Shown: in pieces, positions 1 to 9,901 of the stretch
Layout of the letters: every line of letters starts with the position of its first letter
Position numbering within the stretch: the first letter of the stretch is position 1
Origin: JBBDIO01 sp040880365
GTDB lineage: Bacteria > Chloroflexota > Anaerolineae > Caldilineales > Caldilineaceae
Assembly: GCA_040880365.1 (NCBI GenBank)
Contig: JBBDIO010000194.1
Span: forward strand, 1 to 18,408
Length of the DNA stretch: 18,408 bases
Direction of reading: 5' to 3'
Notes under the pieces: generated by a model
Told to the model about the DNA's origin: nothing
The model's database searches: none
The model's input: the letters and a program-made list of their open reading frames with translations, nothing else
Made by a program: the position numbers and the translations under genes

Positions 1-413
1 TCGCCTGTGCCGATATCGCCATAGACGGATGCTGTGGGCGCAGCCACCCGATAGGCACGATCAATCTGTGTGCCCGGCGGCATTGTGGGTATGGCAAAGT
101 GAACAAGCGTACGCGCCGTACCATTGTCAAAGGTACCAATCCACGGGTCTGGGGCAGCGTAGTTCTCCTGGAAAGTCAGGTCACTGGTATACCATGCCTC
201 GCGCAGGGTTGTGGCGGAGATCGTCTGAAATATAGGGTCCAGAACGATGGGATAGCTACGTTCGGCAGCGGCCAGCCACGACCAGTCAAACCGCACCCGC
301 AGTTCCACTACTTTCCAAGCCCAGGGTGCCGTGCTATGATTAGCATGAGTTAAATTGAGCAATAGTGCTGTTAGCGCGCAGTGAGAGAGAATCTGTGACC
401 AGAAATCTGCCAT
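1..413 (-). CDS. Secreted protein with DNRLRE-like segment, partial (3' part off the window) or truncated remnant
   Basis: Translating the minus strand from an ATG at 413-411 gives an open frame that runs off the left edge. The part from about residue 35 on looks like real protein. It has a 'YPIVLDP' motif of the kind that ends the N-terminal region of RHS/YD- and DNRLRE-type surface proteins. After it come 'TFDNGTARTLVHFAIP' and 'MPPGTQIDRAYRV', which match the DNRLRE pattern of a Tyr/Arg-rich beta repeat followed by 'L.kF.lp.lp.Gt.i..A.l'. The first 24 residues could be a short signal peptide (hydrophobic 'CALTALLLNLTHA'), but they have no basic n-region. They are also encoded by DNA that forms glycine aptamer I on the other strand, and no Shine-Dalgarno is visible. 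In intact relatives the 'YPVVIDP' motif follows a long domain that is missing here. This may therefore be a 5'-truncated pseudogene whose frame stays open by chance. Function unknown. Confidence 0.5.
   Translation of the reverse strand, partial: MADFWSQILSHCALTALLLNLTHANHSTAPWAWKVVELRVRFDWSWLAAAERSYPIVLDPIFQTISATTLREAWYTSDLTFQENYAAPDPWIGTFDNGTARTLVHFAIPTMPPGTQIDRAYRVAAPTASVYGDIGTG
313..340 (+). promoter_or_regulatory. Candidate promoter of the glycine riboswitch-gcvP transcript
   Basis: A -10-like TATGAT (335-340, 5/6 to consensus) lies 16 bp downstream of a weak -35-like TTTCCA (313-318, 4/6). Transcription would start near 347, about 25 nt before the first aptamer helix. The assignment rests on consensus matching and position only. 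It would lie inside the antisense DNRLRE-like reading frame. Confidence 0.3.
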
Positions 414-612
414 CACAGGTCGCCGAAGGTGCAAGCCCAGGGAACATGCCAATTTCCGGGTGACACTCTCAGGCAAAAGGATCGCTGCGCTAGGCACCTC
501 TGGAAAGTGTTGTCACGCCACCCGCCCAAACCGGCAAGCGCGTGCAGCCACCGACGGGGCAACCCCGGCCACACTGGACCGTGGGCAATCTCTCAGGTTT
601 TCGACAGGGGAA
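372..612 (+). ncRNA. Tandem glycine riboswitch (two aptamers) upstream of gcvP
   Basis: Two glycine aptamers lie in series. Aptamer I (about 376-490) closes with a P1 helix GCGCAG (376-381) / CTGCGC (485-490). It has the conserved core CGCCGAAGGTGCAAGCCC (421-437) and CTCTCAGGCAAAAGGA (466-481). An internal stem pairs CTGTGA (393-398) with TCACAG (413-418). Aptamer II (about 497-610) starts with CCTCTGG. Its core is CACCGACGGGGCAACCCC (549-566), then ATCTCTCAGGTTTTCGACA (588-606). P1 CCTCTG (497-502) pairs with CAGGGG (605-610), with one G-U. The linker between aptamers is about 6 nt, as usual for cooperative tandem glycine switches. Gene context agrees: the next gene encodes the glycine cleavage P-protein. 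By analogy with characterised glycine switches, glycine binding should raise gcvP expression; the sequence alone does not prove the direction. Confidence 0.93.
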
Positions 613-669
613 CGGGCATTCGCGTCTTTGCGCATCTGAAATTCTGCGCACAGCGAATGGCCGTTTTTT
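611..669 (+). terminator. Intrinsic terminator forming the riboswitch expression platform
   Basis: AACGGGCATTCGC (611-623) pairs with GCGAATGGCCGTT (653-665) at 12 of 13 positions, the only mismatch being G616/G660. Inside it a second stem pairs TGCGCA (629-634) with TGCGCA (645-650). The stem runs directly into TTTTTT (664-669) and then ATTT. It begins at the base right after the 3' strand of the aptamer II P1 helix (605-610) and ends about 100 nt before the gcvP ATG. This is the arrangement expected of a transcription-attenuating platform. Confidence 0.85.
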
Positions 670-770
670 ATTTGGCAATTTCGCATTCTTCGCGCCCGTG
701 CCCATGCGCTCTAAAAAAGGCGTTGCGCACGATCCACTTGGTTATCATCCACTTTCGGAAGGAGACGTGC

Positions 771-3791
<3,021 letters not shown>

Positions 3792-3833
3792 TCCGTCGGT
3801 TTCCACATACGTCAAAAATACACATAAAAACAT

Positions 3834-3885
3834 AAAAAGGGGGNNNNNNNNNNACTCGGATTCTGATCCGAGTCGCCCCCTTTTT
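3834..3885. terminator. Bidirectional intrinsic terminator between convergent gcvP and MFS gene 1, interrupted by the N gap
   Basis: AAAAAGGGGG (3834-3843) is complementary to CCCCCTTTTT (3876-3885). Inside, ACTCGGAT (3854-3861) pairs perfectly with ATCCGAGT (3866-3873) around a TCTG loop. The right arm has CG (3874-3875) between its two blocks, where the left arm has ten Ns. The stem has A and T tracts on both sides, so it can serve both the gcvP transcript and the MFS transcript. Confidence 0.85.
3844..3853. other. Assembly gap (10 Ns)
   Basis: Ten consecutive Ns lie in the left arm of the terminator hairpin. The flanks suggest that only about two bases (CG) are needed to complete the stem. 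The run is thus probably a fixed-length placeholder and not a measured gap. Confidence 0.95.
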
Positions 3886-3915
3886 ATTCAGCTTGCTCAG
3901 CTTGTAAAACCGCGC

Positions 3916-5163
3916 CTATTTCACATGCCCCACCGGAATTGGCGTAGGCGCGTGGGCCGCGTCACGCCGGAACTGCACGTTGGCAAAAATCAGCGCGATA
4001 AAGAAAATGGCCGCGCCCACAATATAGGGCCACTGAAAGCCCACAAAGTCATAAATCAGCCCACCGGCTATCGGGCCAAAAACGCGTCCCAGGCTGGAAT
4101 AGGAATTCACAACGCCCATGTTGGCGCCCTGCTGTTCGCGCGCGCCGCGCTTGCTGACCCACGAATTCACCGAAGGCATCATCATGGCGAAACCCATACC
4201 CATGACGGCCATACTGGGCAACATGGTCGCCAGGCTAATGGCAAAGAGAAATCCGGTGAAACCCACACCGTTGAGCAACAGTCCCAGCTGGATCGTCTGT
4301 TTCTCGCCCCAGCGGCGAATCAGCGGCCCGGCCAGGAATCCCTGGGCAAATGCCATCGAAAGGCCCATCACGCCAAACAGAATGCCCAGGTCCGATTTGC
4401 CCGCGCCAAACTGAGATTCAGAAAAGAGGGCAAAGGTGCCCTGCAAGTTGGCGCTGGCAAAGTTGGAAAGAAACGCCAGCACCAGAATAAAGCCAATCGG
4501 CCCTGTAACCGCGGCCAACAGGTTGCCCATTCCCAACCCACGTCCTGGGTGATGGCGCGCAATCGACCGCGATTCCAGAGATAGCGATTCGGGCAAAAAG
4601 CCCATGGCAAAGAGCGTGACTACCAATCCCACCCCCGCCGCCACAAAAAAGGGCACTGCCGGCCCCATCTCGCCCAAAAAGCCGCCGACCACCGGACCAA
4701 ACGAAATCCCCAACCCCATCGCGGCGCTGATCCGTCCCATCGCGCCGCCCCGTTCGTCATCGGTGGAGATATCGGCGACATAGGCCATCACCGTGGGCAA
4801 GGCCGCCGATGAGAGCGCGCCGCCCAGAATCCGCGCCGCATAGAGCATCCACAACTGGGTGGAAAAGCCGAAGAGCAGGAAGGAAACGCTGAAACCGCCA
4901 ATCCCGATAATGATGACGGGTCTGCGTCCAATCCGGTCAGAAAGTCGCCCCCACATGGGCGCGAAGATGAACTGCATCACCGAATAGACGGCGAACAGCA
5001 TTCCCAGGTGGGTGGCGTTGGCGCCCATGGTTTCGGCATAAAAGGGCAGAATGGGCATGATCACGCCAAAACCCACCATATTGATAAACATGATCAAAAA
5101 AAGAATCGCCTGGCGACGGTCCGCCGGCGGCTTGGGTTGGGAGATCGATTGTGGCTGCTGCAT
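3916..5163 (-). CDS. Major facilitator superfamily transporter, DHA1/TetA-like drug efflux type
   Basis: The 415-aa product is a probable inner-membrane proton antiporter of 12 membrane segments. After a polar N-terminus (about 18 residues), helix 1 contains 'MVGFGVIMPILPFYAETMG', typical of DHA1 and TetA-like exporters. Motif A, 'GRLSDRIGRRPVI', follows at about residues 72-84 between helices 2 and 3. A helix 4-5 region with 'RILGGALSSAALPT' and 'GLGISFGPVVGG' (antiporter motif C-like) comes next. The second half repeats the six-helix fold. The start at 5163 has only a weak Shine-Dalgarno (AGAAAG). A good promoter lies about 70 bp upstream (5233-5261). It diverges from the RraA-like gene and converges on gcvP. 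The substrate cannot be told from sequence; multidrug efflux is the family's usual role. Confidence 0.9.
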   Translation of the reverse strand: MQQPQSISQPKPPADRRQAILFLIMFINMVGFGVIMPILPFYAETMGANATHLGMLFAVYSVMQFIFAPMWGRLSDRIGRRPVIIIGIGGFSVSFLLFGFSTQLWMLYAARILGGALSSAALPTVMAYVADISTDDERGGAMGRISAAMGLGISFGPVVGGFLGEMGPAVPFFVAAGVGLVVTLFAMGFLPESLSLESRSIARHHPGRGLGMGNLLAAVTGPIGFILVLAFLSNFASANLQGTFALFSESQFGAGKSDLGILFGVMGLSMAFAQGFLAGPLIRRWGEKQTIQLGLLLNGVGFTGFLFAISLATMLPSMAVMGMGFAMMMPSVNSWVSKRGAREQQGANMGVVNSYSSLGRVFGPIAGGLIYDFVGFQWPYIVGAAIFFIALIFANVQFRRDAAHAPTPIPVGHVK

Positions 5164-5232
5164 CTGGTCAGCACTTTCTAGCGGGGCGCGACATCCGAAC
5201 AGCTAGTTGGAATCCGAAGGTTTTACACAACC

Positions 5233-5261
5233 AGTATAGAGCGAAAAAACGATCCTGCAAA
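5233..5261 (-). promoter_or_regulatory. Candidate promoter for MFS gene 1
   Basis: Read on the minus strand: TTTGCA (5261-5256, 4/6 to the -35 box), a 17-bp spacer, then TATACT (5238-5233, 5/6 to the -10 box). Transcription would start near 5226 and give a leader of about 63 nt. Confidence 0.5.
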
Positions 5262-5304
5262 CTTGTGGCGTCTACAATCCCCCACATACAATCCAGCACA
5301 GAGT

Positions 5305-5333
5305 TTGACAAGGATGACAACCCAACGCATAGT
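5305..5333 (+). promoter_or_regulatory. Candidate promoter for the RraA-like gene
   Basis: TTGACA (5305-5310, perfect -35) is followed by a 17-bp spacer and CATAGT (5328-5333, 4/6 to the -10 box). Transcription would start near 5340, giving a leader of about 120 nt before the GTG at 5464. With the minus-strand promoter at 5233-5261 it accounts for most of the 300-bp divergent region 5164-5463. I see no further gene there. Confidence 0.45.
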
Positions 5334-5463
5334 CAGAATGCCCCACCCATATATACCCAACCCAATGCACCTCAGAAAATGCATGTGGGCAAAGGATGAA
5401 CATTGCCAAACAGGGCCTGCGTCGTCTGTTGCCTGCGCGCCGCCCCACGAAAGGACAATCGGT

Positions 5464-6198
5464 GTGAGCAATCGTAGTTTTGAACCCGTGCATGTGCCCC
5501 AGGCGATTCTGGATCGCTTCAAGGCTTTACCCGTCGCCACCATCTGGCAGCATGTGACCAAAGATGCCGGCGTGCCCATCGCCTTCATGAAAAATGTACA
5601 GCTCTATACGCCTGGCACGCGGCTGGCGGCCCGCGCACGCACGCTGCGCTATCTGCCCCCGCGCCCCGATCTCATGGCCGAGATTCCCACAGGCGAAGAC
5701 GCGCCCGAATATCGCGCCATGGCGCGCTGCGGGCCGGGCGATGTGCTGGTCGCCGACATGATGGGCGAACCCCAGGCCTGCATCTTTGGTGATGTAAAAG
5801 CCCTGCAACTCAAGATGAATCGCGCCGACGGCATCGTGACCGATGGCGCCATCCGCGATCTGGATATCATGATCCAGGAAGAATATAACCTGATCATCTA
5901 TGCCCAGACACGCACGCCCCACGGCTCTGCCCCCTGGGCCGTGCCTGCCCTGGAAAATCTGGATATTCAGTGCGGCGGCGTGCTGGTCCGCCCCGGCGAT
6001 GTGCTGGTTGGCGATGGCGATGGTGTTGTGGTCGTGCCTTCATGGTTTGCCGAGGAATGTGTGGCAATCGTGGAAGAGCATGAAGAAGTGGAAGCTTACA
6101 TCAAGCGCAAGATCGAGGCCGAGGGCGTGCTACCCGGCAAATACTATCCGCCGACGCCGGAAATGTGGGCCGAATATCGTGCCCAGCTTCCCGACTAA
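5464..6198 (+). CDS. RraA-like / 4-hydroxy-4-methyl-2-oxoglutarate aldolase family protein
   Basis: The 244-aa product belongs to the RraA/HMG-aldolase fold, often mislabelled 'dimethylmenaquinone methyltransferase'. Members are retro-aldolases or oxaloacetate decarboxylases of the cytoplasm, or RNase E inhibitors. The fold's signature is clear: 'CGPGDVLVADMMG' (about 89-101), then 'FGDVKALQLKMNRADGIVTD' (about 108-127) and 'GAIRDLD', with the substrate/metal-binding Arg131-Asp132. The GTG start at 5464 is chosen because AAAGGA lies 8 nt upstream and homology begins just after it. The frame is open to 5263, but that upstream part is low-complexity and holds the promoter. The C-terminal tail ('YYPPTPEMWAEYRAQL') is typical of the larger aldolase-like members from catabolic loci. 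An RNase E regulator role is unlikely; the actual substrate is unknown. Its stop is 10 bp from that of the convergent MFS gene 2. Confidence 0.85.
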   Translation: MSNRSFEPVHVPQAILDRFKALPVATIWQHVTKDAGVPIAFMKNVQLYTPGTRLAARARTLRYLPPRPDLMAEIPTGEDAPEYRAMARCGPGDVLVADMMGEPQACIFGDVKALQLKMNRADGIVTDGAIRDLDIMIQEEYNLIIYAQTRTPHGSAPWAVPALENLDIQCGGVLVRPGDVLVGDGDGVVVVPSWFAEECVAIVEEHEEVEAYIKRKIEAEGVLPGKYYPPTPEMWAEYRAQLPD

Positions 6199-6208
6199 AT
6201 AGGAATAG

Positions 6209-7495
6209 CTAGGCAGTGTTCGACAAATCGGCGCGCCGGGCCGCGCCCCGCTGATAGGTAATGTACCAGATCGTCATCGCCAGCAAAATCGCCGAAAGCG
6301 CAATCCCGACCAGGCTGAGCGTCGCCAGCCCGCCTGCTGCATAGATAATCCCGGTGCTAAAGCTGCCGCCCCCCGCGGCAGCTGCCACCAGGGTTTCATT
6401 CGCGCCCTGCACCCGTCCCCGCTCCACCGCGCGCAACGCGCTGGAAAGCATGGACGACCCCGCGATAAAGCACAGATTCCAGCCCAGCCCCAGCAAAAAC
6501 AACGCCACAATCAACAGCGGCACGGTTGCCGATAGCGGCGCCAGTATCGCCGACGCAATCAGAATGACGCATCCCAGCACGATTGTGGTAGTGCGCCCAA
6601 TGCGATCCACCATGCGCCCGGTAAACGCCGAAAGCCCAAACATCCCCAGCGTATGCGCCATAAAGACCCAGCCCAACGCCTCGGTGCCCAGCGCGCTGTT
6701 GTTCATATGCACGGGCGTGATCACCATGAGCATGGTCATCACCAGTTGCCCAATCACCATCGACAACACAGCCAGGCGCACATCCCAGCGCGCGAATACC
6801 TCGCGCAGCGGGCGCGCCGACCGCAGCGAAATGTCGGCGTCGGCATCGTGATCCAGATGCGACAGTGCGTGCCCGATGCGCATGGGATCGGGCCGCAGAA
6901 AGAAAAACAGCAGCAGAAACGCGGCGTAGGCAAAAATCGCACCCACGGCAAACGGGCCGATCTGGGGATTGAGTCCATAGCTTTCAACCAGATTTCCCGA
7001 AGGCGCAATCAACAAAGGCCCCACAATCGCGCCCACTGTCCCCGCAAATACAATCGTGCCAATCGCCTTGGCGCGGTTGGCAGGCAACTGAATCTCTGCC
7101 GCGGCAAAGCGCGCCTGTTCGCTGGTCGCCCGCCCCACCCCAAAGAGCGCCGCCCCCAGACACAGAATCACAAACGATTCGATGTTGATGGCGAACCCAT
7201 TGAGCAATGCGCCCGACATGGCGACCAACAGCCCCAGACACAGACCCGCGCGCCGCCCCCACCGATCCATAGCCCACCCAATCGGATAGGCAGCCACCGC
7301 GTGCCCAATCTGCCCCATGGTGGCCGGAATCCCCGCCATGGCATCGCTGCCCCCCAGCTCCACCGAAACAATGGGCAGCAGGGCAAAAGTAGCAATCTGG
7401 GCCGCGCTGAAAATGCTGGCGCTGATGAACAGAGTAGACGCAAGTTTGCGTTGCAGGGCAGGCGTCACCTGCTGTGGTGTAAGTATCTGGGACAT
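6209..7495 (-). CDS. Major facilitator superfamily transporter (second MFS gene)
   Basis: The product is about 428 aa, a 12-segment inner-membrane transporter of unknown substrate. Motif A-like 'GWAMDRWGRRAGL' lies between helices 2 and 3. 'LGAALFGVGRATSEQARF' and 'TIVFAGTVGAIVGPLL' follow in helices 4-5. A charged central loop ('LRPDPMRIGHALSHLDHDAD') separates the two halves, and the second half has 'GRMVDRIGRTTTI'. The frame is open to an ATG at 7606, but those 37 extra residues are not MFS-like, so I place the start at ATG 7495 ('MSQILTPQQ'). No Shine-Dalgarno precedes it; a TAGAAT lies only 8 nt upstream, so a near-leaderless transcript is possible. It converges on the RraA-like gene, which suggests but does not prove that it handles a related metabolite. 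Confidence 0.85.
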   Translation of the reverse strand: MSQILTPQQVTPALQRKLASTLFISASIFSAAQIATFALLPIVSVELGGSDAMAGIPATMGQIGHAVAAYPIGWAMDRWGRRAGLCLGLLVAMSGALLNGFAINIESFVILCLGAALFGVGRATSEQARFAAAEIQLPANRAKAIGTIVFAGTVGAIVGPLLIAPSGNLVESYGLNPQIGPFAVGAIFAYAAFLLLFFFLRPDPMRIGHALSHLDHDADADISLRSARPLREVFARWDVRLAVLSMVIGQLVMTMLMVITPVHMNNSALGTEALGWVFMAHTLGMFGLSAFTGRMVDRIGRTTTIVLGCVILIASAILAPLSATVPLLIVALFLLGLGWNLCFIAGSSMLSSALRAVERGRVQGANETLVAAAAGGGSFSTGIIYAAGGLATLSLVGIALSAILLAMTIWYITYQRGAARRADLSNTA

Positions 7496-7662
7496 AAGCA
7501 CTGATTCTAGCACGCTGTCTGCGCGGCAAGCAATTACTCTGGTAGGCGGAACATGTAAACCTTCAATTGCGTCCCATAAACGAATACCGGATTTCCCCAC
7601 ATGCACATAGAATAAAGCATCGAATCAAGTGTTGCCTATTTCAGATCTCAAACCAGCCAGGA

Positions 7663-7803
7663 AACGGAGCGCACCCATGCGCGTAAAACCCAACGGAGCG
7701 CACCCATGCGCGTAAAACCCCAACGGAGCGCACCCATGCGCGTAAAACCCCAACGGAGCGCACCTATGCGCGCACAAACCCAACGGAGCGCACCCATGCG
7801 CGT
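7663..7803 (+). repeat. Five-copy 30-bp tandem repeat, each unit with its own Shine-Dalgarno and ATG
   Basis: Units begin at 7663 (29 bp), 7692, 7722, 7752 (30 bp each) and 7782 (about 22 bp matching before it merges into the gene). Each holds GGAGCGCACCCATGCGC: a GGAG, 7 nt, then ATG (at 7677, 7706, 7736, 7766, 7796). In every unit GCGCA and TGCGC can pair around a 4-nt loop, putting the ATG in a small hairpin. Units 1-3 and 5 agree over the GGAG-ATG core. Unit 4 has four substitutions. Unit 1 lacks one C, so its ATG is out of frame with the others and opens a 12-codon frame ending with TAA at 7713-7715. Units 2-5 are in frame and encode 'MRVKPQRSAP'-type decapeptides. Confidence 0.95.
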
Positions 7804-8773
7804 CAGACTCCAGGTGTCGCTCTGGCTTGCCATGCTTCTGCTACTCGCCGGGTGCGCGGCGAGTTCGCCCGCGTCAAACTCCGCCGCCGATATGGATACC
7901 GCGGCCATCGAAGCACCCATGCCCCAGGCAAGCGCATCGGAATCCGCACGCGTAGCCGAGTCCGATGGCGATGCCGCCGATGGCAACGGCAACGCGGCGG
8001 GGGGCGGCAATTTCACGGTCATGGATACGCGCCGCGTCATCACCACCGGGCGAATGGAACTGGTCGTCCAGGATGCGGGCGCGGCCGCCGACCAGATTAC
8101 CGCGCTGGCGACCGAAGTGGGCGGCTATGTGGGCACAACCAATCTCTATCAGGCAGCCCACGGCAGCGGCCAGGCGCTGCGCGGCTCCATCACCTTGCGC
8201 ATTCCCGCCGAAAACCTGGATCGCGTGATCGACGAGCTGGAAGCGCTGGCAATCGAAGTCCGCAGCGAAAACATGAACCGCCAGGACGTGACCGACCAGT
8301 TTGCCGATACGGAAGCCCAGTTGCGCGCCCTCACGGCCACCGAAGTAGAGCTGCTGGAACTGCTGAGCGAAGTCCGCGCCAAGCCCAATGCCACTGCCGA
8401 TGAAATCATGGCGGTCTATCAGCGCATCACCGAGATTCGCACCGAAATCGAACGCTTGCAGGGGCGTCTGAATCTGCTGGACAACCAGGTGCGCCTCTCC
8501 ACGCTGGAAATATCTCTGATCCCCGACACTGTAAATTTGCCGTTGGTAGAAGAGGGTTGGCGACCCGCGGGGGAAGCGCGCGAAGCTCTGCGCACCCTGG
8601 TCACCGCCACCCAGGGTTTCGCCGATCTGCTGATTTGGGCCGCGCTCTTTGTGTTGCCTATGGTGCTCCTGATGCTCATTCCCCTGGCAATTGTGGGCTA
8701 TATCCTGCGTCTGATCTTCCGCTGGGTCAGCCGCAAAGCCAAAGCCGCCCGTGCCACCGAACCCACCGGCTAA
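7796..8773 (+). CDS. DUF4349 domain lipoprotein with C-terminal transmembrane segment
   Basis: From the last ATG of the repeat (7796) the product is 325 aa. It starts with a lipoprotein signal peptide, 'MRVRLQVSLWLAMLLLLAGC', with lipobox L-A-G-C and the lipidated cysteine at residue 20. A Ser/Ala/Gly-rich linker follows to about residue 75. The DUF4349 domain then runs to about 245 ('RRVITTGRMELVVQDAG', 'GGYVGTTN', 'SITLRIPAENLDRVIDEL', 'NRQDVTDQFADTEAQLRAL') and includes a coiled coil (about 160-235). A hydrophobic helix (about 280-304) and a basic tail end it. The domain would be outside the cytoplasm, tethered at both ends; its function is not established. Three further in-frame ATGs, each with its own GGAG (7706, 7736, 7766), could add 10-30 basic residues before the signal peptide. 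I prefer 7796 because it gives a normal signal peptide. Confidence 0.85.
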   Translation: MRVRLQVSLWLAMLLLLAGCAASSPASNSAADMDTAAIEAPMPQASASESARVAESDGDAADGNGNAAGGGNFTVMDTRRVITTGRMELVVQDAGAAADQITALATEVGGYVGTTNLYQAAHGSGQALRGSITLRIPAENLDRVIDELEALAIEVRSENMNRQDVTDQFADTEAQLRALTATEVELLELLSEVRAKPNATADEIMAVYQRITEIRTEIERLQGRLNLLDNQVRLSTLEISLIPDTVNLPLVEEGWRPAGEAREALRTLVTATQGFADLLIWAALFVLPMVLLMLIPLAIVGYILRLIFRWVSRKAKAARATEPTG

Positions 8774-8805
8774 CGGCCAGCAACTAACCGTGCGCAGACG
8801 ACCAC

Positions 8806-8853
8806 AACAAAAAATGGGGGCCGAACATCACAGTCCGGCCCCCATTTTTTGTT
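8806..8853. terminator. Bidirectional intrinsic terminator
   Basis: A perfect 18-bp stem pairs AACAAAAAATGGGGGCCG (8806-8823) with CGGCCCCCATTTTTTGTT (8836-8853) around a 12-nt loop. With A6 on one side and T6 on the other, it ends the DUF4349 gene (+) and the convergent patatin gene (-), whose stop is 55 bp away. Confidence 0.95.
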
Positions 8854-8907
8854 CCCGGTCACTAACCCAGTCCGCGTTGATTCGTGCCCACCATTGGCTA
8901 CGCGAAA

Positions 8908-9825
8908 CTATCTCACCGGGTACGGCGGATAATATTCCCGCCCGCCCGGCACCACGTCGCCAATGGCATGTTGCGGTGGCGTCTGCGGTCCCACTATCTG
9001 CGGCGCAGGGTTGCCCAGATACGTTTTGGCAATCTCATATCCCGCATCCAGCATCGCCGCGCTTTGACTAAAGTCGCGAAACGAAAGCTCGCGAAAGCCG
9101 GTCAGCTGAATGTGATGCAGGTCTACCGTCGTTTCGGCCCGCGCGCGGTCCAGATCGCGCAAAATGGCCTGGGATAACAGGGTCGAAAGCGTCGTGCCCA
9201 CCACATCCCACAGGCTGTCTGCCGTATCCCCTGCCCCGCCGGCGCTGCCCGCATTCAAGACATAGATTTCCCGCGCCCCCCGATCCATGGCAAAACTGGC
9301 AGCTACATTGGCAAGCACGCCCCCATCCACCAGTTGCAGGCCCGCCATCGCCACGGGAGGATGGATCACAGGCACCGACGCGCTTGCCAGCAGCGCAGGC
9401 GCAATCGGTGTCGCGCTGTCTTCGCCAAACACAAAAAGGCGCGCGCTGAGCAGGTCCACCGCGGTCACAAAGACCGGCAGCGGCATTTCGCCAAACGTAA
9501 CTACATTCGGCGGCAGTCCCTGGGCAATCATGCCCGCCAGCCCGGCGCTGCTATAGAGGCTGTTGGCATTGCTTGCCACGCGCCACACCTTTTGCAGCCA
9601 ACTCCCTGGGTAGATGGTCTGGGTGGTCACCGATGCCCACACAGCCGCCATCGCGTCCAACGTAGTCAGGTTCCAGCCGCGCGCGCCCAAAAATGCAGCG
9701 TTGATCGCGCCCGCCGATGTGCCCACCACAAAGTCCGGCTCGATGCCCTCTTCCATCAGCGCGCGCAATGCCCCCACCTGCAAAGGCCCGCGATTCCCCG
9801 CGCCACTCAATACAACTGCAATCAT
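8908..9825 (-). CDS. Patatin-like phospholipase
   Basis: The 305-aa product is a cytoplasmic or membrane-associated Ser-Asp lipid acyl hydrolase. All three family motifs are present: the oxyanion glycine motif 'GAGNRG' (residues 8-13), the nucleophile elbow G-T-S-A-G (Ser37), and the 'DGG' motif (Asp167). The order and spacing are those of the bacterial RssA/YchK-like patatins. No signal peptide is seen. The ATG at 9825 has a strong Shine-Dalgarno, AAGGAG, 7 nt upstream. The gene lies 188 bp downstream of rsmI on the same strand. That gap holds an inverted repeat (9902-9933) but no obvious promoter, so it may be read from the his-rsmI transcript or on its own. The substrate lipid is unknown. 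Confidence 0.92.
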   Translation of the reverse strand: MIAVVLSGAGNRGPLQVGALRALMEEGIEPDFVVGTSAGAINAAFLGARGWNLTTLDAMAAVWASVTTQTIYPGSWLQKVWRVASNANSLYSSAGLAGMIAQGLPPNVVTFGEMPLPVFVTAVDLLSARLFVFGEDSATPIAPALLASASVPVIHPPVAMAGLQLVDGGVLANVAASFAMDRGAREIYVLNAGSAGGAGDTADSLWDVVGTTLSTLLSQAILRDLDRARAETTVDLHHIQLTGFRELSFRDFSQSAAMLDAGYEIAKTYLGNPAPQIVGPQTPPQHAIGDVVPGGREYYPPYPVR

Positions 9826-9901
9826 CGTTAGACTCCTTCATTTTCTGCATAGGCGTGCGCATACTGAAAGTGCCGCCACCGCGCATAAATAGAGATAGAG
9901 T

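Noticed and set aside
429..770. In-frame extension of gcvP by 114 codons from an ATG at 429
   Set aside because: It runs through the riboswitch and its terminator, and its translation is unlike any P-protein. The ATG at 771 has a strong Shine-Dalgarno.
5173..5182. ACTTTCTAGC shared with the 15-bp repeat at 17135-17144, both near minus-strand gene starts
   Set aside because: A 10-bp match between two places in 18 kb is expected by chance, and the flanks do not align.
5380..5389. TGCATGTGGG, present on the opposite strand at 7597-7606
   Set aside because: It is a single 10-bp match with no further similarity around it.
7663..7803. CRISPR-like array
   Set aside because: The units are directly adjacent with no unique spacers, and they carry start codons in frame with the following gene.
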